A DNA stretch of 64,000 bases from Zygnema circumcarinatum (lineage: Eukaryota; Streptophyta; Zygnematophyceae; Zygnematales; Zygnemataceae), in contig CM074805.1 of assembly GCA_037447605.1 (NCBI GenBank), forward strand, positions 2,771,347 through 2,835,346. The letters are read 5' to 3'. The notes under the pieces were generated by a model. That model was given only the letters and a program-made list of their open reading frames with translations, had not been told where the DNA came from and did no database searches. Both the position numbers and the translations under genes were made by a program. This document shows positions 55,801 to 64,000 of the stretch, in pieces. Position 1 is the first letter of the stretch. The number at the start of each line of letters is the position of its first letter.

Positions 55801-58800
55801 TGCAGCGGCCAACGTGTCGGCCAAAGAGAAGACTTCTTGTGACGAAGGTGCAGGATCTACAGGGTTGGAGAGGACCTCCACCGATCATCTGAAAATGGTG
55901 GATGGCCAGAAAGGACTCCTTGGGAGAGGCAAGAAGCGCAAGTCTGGGAGCCTTAGTAGGGAAGAAGATACTGAGTTAAAGCGAAGGCACAGAGAAAGGA
56001 GAAGAGAAGAGCGGAGGCGCGATGATAAGAAGAGAGAAGAGAGACAGCTTGCTGAAGCTGCAAAAGAGAAGGGGCAGAGCTCAAGCCGAGGGAGAGAAAC
56101 TGAGAAGGATGGAAAACGGGATCAGTGGAGTGGCAGCAGAGACAAGAAGTCAAGAAAGAATCGCAGTGATGGAACGAGCAAAGGCTTTTCGGGAATCAAG
56201 CATTTTGCGAGTGCTCTTTCCCCCCGGAAAAGTATAGAAACAGAGGCCCAAAAGAAAGCAACAGGCAGAGCGCACCTACTGCAGGCTGATGCTGATGCTG
56301 CACGAGTGGAAACCCACGAGAAGGAGACGTTGCCTGGGTTTGGCTCGTTCCGTGGTTGGGTGAAAGCGGTTCAGAAAGGAAAGGCCTGCAGGCCCATCGC
56401 CTCTGCAACTGGAGGATTTGGCCCTGAGAGTAATCGCAATAAGGGTGTCGGAGGAGATGCTGGAGGCAAACCACCAGGAAGAGAAGCTGAAGTCCCCTTG
56501 TCTCGTGGCCCGGCAGGTGCTGCTGACGTGGCACCAGTGCAATCCGTGTCTGGCGATAACCCTGACAATGCAGTTGGGGAAATTGCTTCAACGCTGGTGT
56601 CTTTAACAGAGGTTGTGCCTGCGTTGAGTTCACTGCAAGGACAACCAGAGAATCGTGTTGTTTCCGAAAGGATAGCGGGTGATGGACCAGATGTTGCCGC
56701 TGACGTAGGCGAGAGAGGGAGGAGAACCGAGGAGATTGAGGCCGACTTGGACGGAAATACATTGGAAAGAGAAGTGGAGCATTCTGGACCAGATGCACCT
56801 TTCCCTGCTTCTGCTGCTCCTCCACGTCGTGCGCCTCGTGTGCATTCAGAAGATGTGGTTGTTCCGGGAGTACAGAGTGGAAGCGGCGGCACTGACGAGC
56901 AGGCTTTGGGCGGCGGCGACTCGGAGGAGCATAGTGGGCATAGGGTCAACCATGAAGTTCAGGTCGTCCCGTCGACTTCCCGGCTTTGGTCAGAACAGGG
57001 CGAACAAATACGCCCCTCGGAAACAGAAGGGCAGTCTGGTGGTGGGGTTCGAACGGAACGCATGGATCGCGAGCTGGAGGTGCTTGCAGGGGCGATGGGA
57101 AGGCAGCAACAGCAGAGGGTCGTTTCACATTCACGACAAGCATGTAATGCAATCCATGACCGACAATCAAGCGGCGGTTGGGCTGCAGCAGCCGCCAACG
57201 GTTGGCAGGGCAGAAAGCAGGGCCTCCATCCTCAGTCTCCAGCCCTGGAGGAAGGTCCGAGTGGAACCACTGGGACCGGCACTATGGGCACAGCAACGGG
57301 TTCAAGAGTTCCCTCAGGTTCAGTGCCCGGCATTCCTGCAGCAAGCGGTGGTGGACCTACCGGGGGGGCTGCCTCTGGGAGCACCTCTGATGGCAGACTT
57401 CGGGATCGTTGGATTGGTCGCTTCATTGGGTCTTCTGGGAAGGCCTTCAGAGGTGGCGGTTTGGAGCCTTTGGAAGGCATTGGACAGATTGGTGATAAGC
57501 AACATTTCTCGGGGAGCAATGGGCAAGGGCAGTCAATACTCGGGCAAGGGCCATTAACAGGCAGTGATAAGCTTCCTGAGGAATATGCAGCTCGAGGGAG
57601 GGGAAGCCCCGTGTACAATTCTTACTTGCGTTACAAGCCTGATGTACAGAATATGTCAGACATGGAGAAGTTGGATTCGGCTCGTGCTGTTCGAATGGCT
57701 CAAGGCCTTGTTCAAGGTCCATTCTTGCGTGGTCCCTTGGGAAGGCCTTGTACAGAAGGCCTGATTGCTCACTTGCCAGGGCCAGTAGGTGGCTCCGGCA
57801 ATCTTATTGGAACTATGGGAAGTGTGGCATTTGCACAGAGGGAAACTGCAGATGATGGATCAGGAGAGGAATGCCTTATGGGACTCGGAGCTGCAGAGTA
57901 TGCAGCAAGTATGGCAGCTTTGAGGGCTTGGCGGTTAGAGGGTTCTCGCAGTCGGGAAGAGATTCTCAAAGAGTACGATGTGGGGGGGAACACAATGGGG
58001 CAAATGTCGCTGGCAGGGTCGGCATACCTCGCTTTAAACACGCGGACCCCAGGACTGCCTTTGTCATTTGGACAAGGGCAGCAGTTGGTTTGTCCGTTTT
58101 GTAACTTACCCGGACATCCCTTAGTTCTGTGCTCTGAGACGAGAGACTGTGAGTTGCCTGGTTTGGTGAAGCGAGCAGGTTCATTGAATGTGAATTCCCG
58201 GTTGAAATCCCTCATCGGCTTGTCGTCAAGCCTGAGTACGGAAAGCCCTTCTCAACTTCCCTTACAAATGCTTCAAGAGGGCTCAAGGCGGGCACTTGAG
58301 AGGACTGAAATTGGACAGGATTCTGCAAGCAGAGGGGAGGAGCTGCAAGAAGCTGCAAGAAAAGATACCGCTGCCAGTCAACCACTCTGCTTGCGTTGTT
58401 TGGAAGCGGGCCATTGGGGTGTTGAATGTAGTCTCACGTGTTCTGAAGCAGCAGCTAAGGCACAAGACAAAGAACGTCTAATGGTACGGTTAAGGAGCAC
58501 AAACCCTAGCGCTCGTGAAAAGAGTTTGCTAGGCAGCAATAACTTGTCTGTGGCTTCGGAGCAGAGAGGTAATAGTACAGCCAGTCGGGCTCTGTCGGCT
58601 GTATGTGAAAGCTGTAGTCTCCATGGTCTAGAAGAGGGGAGTTGTGTACATATGAAGGGGAGAGCAAGATACTCGGAGGTGGAAGGCTGGGCCGAAAAGA
58701 GCCCTTCGAAGAGCTCATCACCTGCAGAGCTCGTTGCAGGAGCTCAAGACAGGGGGTATCAAAAGAGCGTCAAACCAGGGTGTGAAAATGACTGGAGACA

Positions 58801-60099
58801 AGACGAAGAAGCCTCCAGGCAGAGTCGTGATGGACGATCCTTTGCTTGGGAGAGGAGGAGATTGAAGGACGATGTCCTGGAAGCGGATGGTAGCGCTGGC
58901 AAAAGTGTGGCACGAGAAAGGGAGGGGCAGCCCGCAGTGAAGCAGGAACAGGCGGCAAAGGTGGGAGGTAGCTTAGGAACGACTTGCGATGGAGCAGAAC
59001 TGCCAAAGGGTGTAACAGGAGAACCTGCTGATTTGTTGGAGGGTATTGAATCGATTCGCTTGCCAAGAAGAGACCTTCTCAAGTGAGTGGCATTCTAACC
59101 CACAATGTCGAGTGCGTGCTTACGTTTATTGTGCACATTTTCTGGCCGGCATGTGGATTCATCCATTTAAATCTGTGGTATTCATCCAAAGGCATGATGG
59201 ATCAATGTGGATCCCTCGGTTCGTGGCAGCAGTGTTATGTTATGCCGGGCTGCCAGACCGTGATCAATGTTGCTGCCACATAAATGAGCTTGTCGAATCA
59301 TCAAAAAATTGTGGGTGAAAATTTTGTGGGTGTGGGAGAATGTATATCTCTAAACCTATGAAGGACTGGCAATTGATTCGGGCATGTGCTGACTCCACTC
59401 TTATTGGTGGCGAATGAATTTGCAGGTGGGCAGATTCACCTGAATTTGCTGAAAAAGTGAAGGGATTTTTTCTCCGCTTGCGGTTTGGAAAAAAGCAGGA
59501 GGTTCAGGGTGGCACCGGCTATCGCATGGCTCGCTTAACAGGCAAGCGCCTTTGCTATCTCAGCACGCTTTTTCTGCATTTACTATGGGGGACTGGCGGT
59601 ATCCCTGCTCTATTTTCTACCACGCATGATGTGAGATCGTAGAGGATGCCGAGCTCCTTCCAGTAGCATTCCCTAAAGTAGCCTTCGGTTCAATTTCAAT
59701 GTTGATGCAGGCGCCTCCCGGAAGCAATCGGGAGGAGAGACAGTGCTCGCACTTGCAGTCGACTTTGGTGATGGGGAGTACACGGTCGATGGGCAGTATG
59801 TGTCCAATAAGCAGTTTACGGAGGTGGGATATCCATGTTCCCGAGTTTCAGTGGCGGAATGTGCTTTATTTTGCCGGTTTTCTTTGTGTAGCCAATGTCT
59901 TGGAAGTGAATGCAATCAAGGATGGCAATGAGGGATTTCCCACGTTTCCGATCGCATGTTTCTTTCTAACTTGCGCGTGTTCCTTTGCCAGGTGGAGCTT
60001 TTGGAGTGGTGGAAAGGAGCATCCAGCAGGAAGCGGCTCATGATCACTCGGGACGAGATTGACGCCAAGTTCCAGGAGCGCCAAAGCTGGTTCCCATAA
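52851..60099 (+). CDS. TZP: TZP-like protein: tandem zinc knuckles plus PLUS3 domain
   Basis: Exons 52851-53415, 53895-59082, 59426-59541, 59711-59823, 59992-60099; phases close to 2,029 residues, over twice the length of Arabidopsis TZP because exon 2 (5.2 kb) encodes a long Gly/Ser/Glu-rich disordered region with a basic coiled stretch (KRRHRERRREERRRDDKK). Two CX2CX4HX4C zinc knuckles follow (CPFCNLPGHPLVLC from about 1588, CLRCLEAGHWGVEC from about 1687). The C-terminal PLUS3 domain (about 1905-2025) reads IESIRLPRRDLLKWADSPEF, FFLRLRFGK, GGTGYRMARLTG, YVSNKQFTE, VELLEWW. This order is that of TANDEM ZINC KNUCKLE/PLUS3, a phytochrome-B-associated nuclear regulator in flowering plants. The third intron starts with GC (ACAG|GCAAGC) yet joins perfectly. 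The frame is open upstream of Met 52851 to an acceptor at 52811, so an earlier coding exon is possible. Confidence 0.85.
59542..59710 (+). other. GC-AG intron in the PLUS3 domain
   Basis: Donor ACAG|GCAAGC and acceptor GATGCAG; joining gives GYRMARLTG-ASRKQSGGETVLAL in phase. No GT donor nearby gives a continuous domain. Confidence 0.75.
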
Positions 60100-61737
60100 T
60101 TCTTTCATTTTTAATCCTTTAATATACTAAAAGTATTGCCTCCTATATTTTTCTCACTTTTTTTTTTTTTTTCCTGTTGAGGGTTTTCTTAGAAGAGTGC
60201 GGTTGTAGGATTTGGGACTCGCTCAATACTGAAGATTTCTTCAGTGAAATCTTTTACTTGAGCGTTGAATGTCACTGTGAAAGTAATGACTGCAGAGGCT
60301 AGTTGTAAAGCAGTTTTCTTCTGGAAGCGGTACTCCCTTTGTTGTAGGTGAAGCCCAGCGCTTCGCTTTTTGTTTTTCAAAGAGAGGCCGATGGTGTTTT
60401 TCCATTTTCCCTAAGGGCGGAAAAAGGGCCATTGTGGGGCCAAACCTCCCATGTTTCAGAGTTTTTAGTGTTCAACCTGAAGGGCTGAAGGGTCTTAGGT
60501 TTCGTGCACGGCCGTGAGGCTATACTTCTCGGGGCTCTCGGGTATGCAAAATGAACATTCAAGCGACCGGCAGTATTTTTTGGCATCAAACACGTACGAA
60601 AGACCATTAATAGCACATGAAATACGTTTTCTGTCGCGGAAAATGGGCTCGCAACGCTGTGCTTTATCCCTCGACTAAACGGTCGTTCAAAAGTTGACAC
60701 ACATCTGAAAAACAAGACAATAGCCTGCTCCGCAGCTTGCTTGCTTGCTCTGCTCGACGAGCTACGGTAACCAGAAAGGTTCTGGGGGCACCGCAGAATG
60801 TCGAATCGTCTGCGGGTTGATGCAGAAGATTTTCACGCGGAAAATTTTGCCCTCCTTTTAGCAGGAATGTTGCGCATGGCGGATACGTTCGTTCTGCGAC
60901 TTTGCGCTTTTATATCGATTGTGAGTCGAAGGTCAGAGCATTCACAGCCGTGGATCGACAAGTGGTATGCTGGGTTCCCATCTAAGCGCGGGGATTGAGC
61001 AAGCAGTCCGGGGGAAAGAGGGAGAGGTTTCTACGCCTGTTGACTGGAAAGTCGCCATATGAATGGGACATCTCTCCCATCCCTCCACCTCTGTCTGCCA
61101 CTCCAGACCCTTCCATACTCCGTCCCGGTCCTTCATACTGGACTTGGCCGCCATCTGCATCCGCCGCACGGTTTCAATGCAACGTGCGCAATGGAGAGAA
61201 TGTGCTCTGCATTCCGCAGTTTGCACTTTTGCATGAAGAATTCCTAGTTCAAAAGTATTGCATGAGGAATTCACAATTCAAATGGCAAGGCTGTTCTCTG
61301 CCTTCTGACATTTCGCATTTAATTTTTCACTTTTTTCTTTTGAAAGCAAACTGTAATCTGCAGAGTGCACAATGCAGGGTGTAGGGAGTGCACTCTGTAT
61401 CCTGTACTTTACATTGTGGATACATACAGAATACAAGCATGCAAGCACCGGTGAACAGCAAAATCCGTCGCTTCCACGCCCATGCTGTGACCACTCAGAA
61501 TGCGCCACGCGCTCCTTTAGACAGACCCTAGAGTAGCCTGCCATCTAGACTCTTAAACAAGAACATGCTCCCATGAACTATGAACATGCTCCCATGAACT
61601 ATGTACCACTAACTATTGTGCACTAACATGATGAACCATGGTCCTTAGGTGATTTGGTCACTCGCGGTCTGAACAGAACGCTGGCATTGTCGCCCTTGTA
61701 CTCTACGTAGTGGGGAACAACGGGAGTCGGCACTGGC
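60100..61737. other. intergenic, nothing recognised
   Basis: TZP-like 3' flank, AT-rich to about 60200 with a T run at 60158-60172. A tandem duplication CATGCTCCCATGAACTATG is seen at about 61563-61603. No gene supported. Confidence 0.5.
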
Positions 61738-61903
61738 CACGTGGGTCACAGGTAAGGCACCATACAGACCATACACATTCCGCCACGTGTCCCTTACCAC
61801 GTGGTACTACAACGAGCTCCGTAGGCTTGTTCGTCCCTCCCCCCTCGGGCCGTTCGCCAGTCCAGCACGTGCTGACGTGGCACGCTCATTCAGGCACCAC
61901 GTG
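61738..61903. promoter_or_regulatory. cluster of five CACGTG G-boxes
   Basis: CACGTG at 61738, 61784, 61798, 61866 and 61898, with further ACGTGG cores near 61873, 62004 and 62024. G-boxes bind bZIP and bHLH factors such as HY5 and PIFs. The cluster lies about 70-250 bp before a GC-rich stretch that may be a 5' leader. Confidence 0.6.
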
Positions 61904-63265
61904 GCAGCGCGCCTCGCCACGCGCCCCCCCGGCCCGGCCCCCGCTCCGCCTCAAGCGGGCGCCCCTGGGCGCACCGCTTCCATGCTGGACCACTGGGGCC
62001 TTGCCACGTCCACTCCTATGGAAACGTGGCAGACGGCGATTGGCTCCCACGGTCCCTCCTTCCACGGAGACGGCCTGTGCCCGCTCGGCTCAGACTTGAA
62101 TGCCGCGGAGCAGCAAAGTCGGTCTCGGGAAGGTAAGGCGCTCCCGCGGCTGCAAGCGCAAGGGGCGGAGAAGGTCGCCTGCCTGCCAGCGCAGAAGCCA
62201 TGGAGAGGCTGCACCAGCCCCTGCACGACCCGCATCAGGTCGGCCCCGCGCCGCACGCACCCGGGGGGGCCGCAGGGGGGGGGGCACATCCTGGGCCCCG
62301 ACCGCAGCCGCATCCTGGAACTCAACACTGATGTGGAGGATTTTCCCTCGGCGGTAGGGGCGTTGTGCCGAAGGATTCTGACCTTCTGATTCTTTCTTTT
62401 GATCGATACGTATGCAATGGGGAGGAATAAGATAGGTCAAACTTTTCCGATAAGCACACGGTTTCTTGGCCCTTTCTATTTTTTTTAATATTGGCCAGAG
62501 GTAAAGATTTCGGTGGAGACTCTGGAAGGCATCGATAAGTCCATGATGCGAATAGAAAACTGAATGTACATGTACGTGTGCGGAAAAAGGCTGTTGAAGA
62601 ACGAGAGATGTCGAGAAAGGGACGGAAACATTGCTGTATTTTATTTTTCAAAAATTCCGGAGCATGTTGTTCCTTGATGCGGTTTGACAGTTTTCAGTGC
62701 GACGCTGTTCATCCAGAATGTATGGATTCTCATTTCGAATATCATCTGCCTCGTCGTAAACTGCCATGAGGCCGGAGGTTGGGACTACAGGTCATAAGCG
62801 ATGACACTACTCCTCTGCACGGAGACAGCATATGGACAGGGTCTGTGGGAGATGGGAGAGCAGCCAATGGGGTAGCTCCTGCGGGAGATAGTCAGGGGAA
62901 TCCTGGGCAAGCCAATGGCAGGTCTCACAGATCAGGAGGAGAGCGTCATTCAGGAGAATTTCTAGTCAACTTTTTTTGACCAGTCCTTGTATATCGGATT
63001 GGCTGGCAGCACATGGAAGTGTGCGAAGGGGGTGGAGAGAAAACATTCCAGCCAGAATGGAAGAGAGACTGGTTCTGCACGGAGTGAAGAGTCGAGCAAT
63101 CCTAATGTGTAGGGATGAGGGAATGCAGGAGGCAGCTAGAATAGCTGGATTTGGTGCCATGTTGGTAAAGCTATTGCGACAAAGTGCATTGGCTGCTTGT
63201 TTGGATCCATTGCCGTACGGATGTACGAATCTGTACGAGGATGTAACCACGGCTGCGGCCGAGTG
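61904..63265. other. possible exons of an unidentified gene
   Basis: A GC-rich open stretch from an ATG at 61981 (MLDHWGLATSTPMETWQTAI) reaches a donor G|GTAAGG at 62133. Open stretches also lie at 62200-62340 and 62800-62980 (Gly/Asn/Ser-rich, GQANGRSHRSGGERHSGEF). They may be exons of one gene driven from the G-box region, but I could not join them or name a domain. Confidence 0.25.
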
Positions 63266-63616
63266 ATGTCGGCACTCCGCGTAAGTAAAGGATTAGGGTT
63301 GCCACCGCTGAATGCTTCCCCGCCATGGCCGCTGACCTCTCCAAAATGCCGGCATAGCGTTACAGGACGAGAGTTTTTTTCAGTTATGGGCTTGCCCATG
63401 GCTTCAAGCTCTCCGGCCATGGCGGATTCCTCTGCCTGCGAGAGCCTCGTGGCGGCGCCAGATGGTTTGGAACCGCCCTGGCCTGCGCCTCTGCATTTGC
63501 GGGGGATGGGCGTCGCCGCCATGGGGAGGCTTCGCAGTGCGGCGCATCGCCTTGATCATGCTACAACCCGAAAGCTATCCAATGGTCTTACGCTAGAACT
63601 TCAGAAGGCCTCTGAG
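63266..63616 (+). CDS. first exon of an unidentified gene (runs off window)
   Basis: Open from ATG 63266 to a donor GAG|GTGAGC at 63616 (phase 0), 117 residues. The sequence is Ala/Pro/Ser-rich at the start with several Met (63266, 63386, 63398, 63419) and ends RSAAHRLDHATTRKLSNGLTLELQKASE. The best start context is GCCATGGCGG at 63419. Low acidity and high Ser/Arg content could fit an organelle-targeting leader (inference). The rest lies beyond 64000. No domain recognised. Confidence 0.4.
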
Positions 63617-64000
63617 GTGAGCGAGTGAGAGAGGGGAAGAGAGGGGGAGAGGGAGAAGGAGAGAGAGAGAGAGGAAGGAGGAGAAGAGAGGCCCTCCCCT
63701 CTCCCCCCCCTTCCGTCCGCCAGTCGAGGAGGCCGCGTGTCGTGCCGCCCGCTACAATACAAAACCGTTAAACGACTCGCATTGACCACGACAAATTGCC
63801 TCTGGCAGTGCCGCCCCGCGTCGCGAATCGCACGTGCGGAGAATCTCGTCAGTGTGCCACCCGCAGCGGCCGCTGCCACGTCGGCGCAAAATCAGGTCGA
63901 GTCGCGCCACCGGAGGGCGACGGCCCGCGAGGATATTTTTTTGGCGAATCTCGCCCAGCACAATCTAAGTTCACCAATGGAGAGTCGCCGCGTGCTCCTT
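63617..64000. other. intron start of the last gene; purine tract
   Basis: 63625-63690 is a GAGAGAGGGGA purine tract after the donor. The remainder is GC-rich; no exon recognised. Confidence 0.4.

Overview
This is nuclear DNA from a green-lineage eukaryote, most likely a streptophyte (charophyte alga or bryophyte-grade plant); I cannot fix the species. The reasons are spliced genes with GT-AG introns of roughly 0.1-1.4 kb, plant-type families (ALWAYS EARLY, a TZP-like PLUS3 protein, a Golgi UDP-arabinose 4-epimerase, a PMR5/TBL-type acyltransferase, a plant-type METTL14 that keeps DPPW), and an intron-bearing histone H3.3. A 10-N assembly gap lies at 50683-50692 and a single N at 7155.

Layout. 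1-10 kb is mostly repeats: a ~1 kb TIR element with an 8-bp target duplication (418-1406), a minisatellite, one small three-exon membrane-protein gene (2045-3555), a ~4 kb imperfect inverted repeat of CTG/CAG-rich sequence carrying three tRNA-like copies (about 4.4-8.3 kb), a small MITE, and a hAT-like element. 10.2-15.3 kb holds a seven-exon gene encoding two fused TBL/PC-esterase-like domains, the first lacking its catalytic residues. 17.8-31.8 kb is the ALWAYS EARLY/LIN-9 homologue (19 exons recognised), with a hAT-like MITE in its last intron. 33.3-37.8 kb (minus) is METTL14/MTB and 38.6-42.4 kb (minus) is the UDP-arabinose 4-epimerase. 43.4-44.4 kb (plus) is histone H3.3, divergent from the epimerase. 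45.5-47.3 kb (minus) is a KxDL protein, tail-to-tail with H3.3. 48-52.8 kb holds a heptamer satellite, an unidentified exon, a palindrome-rich repeat and a GC-rich G-box-bearing region. 52.85-60.1 kb is the TZP-like gene. 60.1-64 kb has a dense G-box cluster and the first exon of a gene that runs off the window.

Common themes. Several genes are chromatin or RNA regulators (LIN-9/DREAM, m6A writer subunit, H3.3, TZP) and two act in the secretory/cell-wall pathway (TBL, epimerase). They are separate transcription units; neighbourhood does not imply joint function. Exon models were made by eye from splice motifs, phase continuity and family similarity; all listed phases close, but 5' ends of the ALY and TZP-like genes are uncertain.
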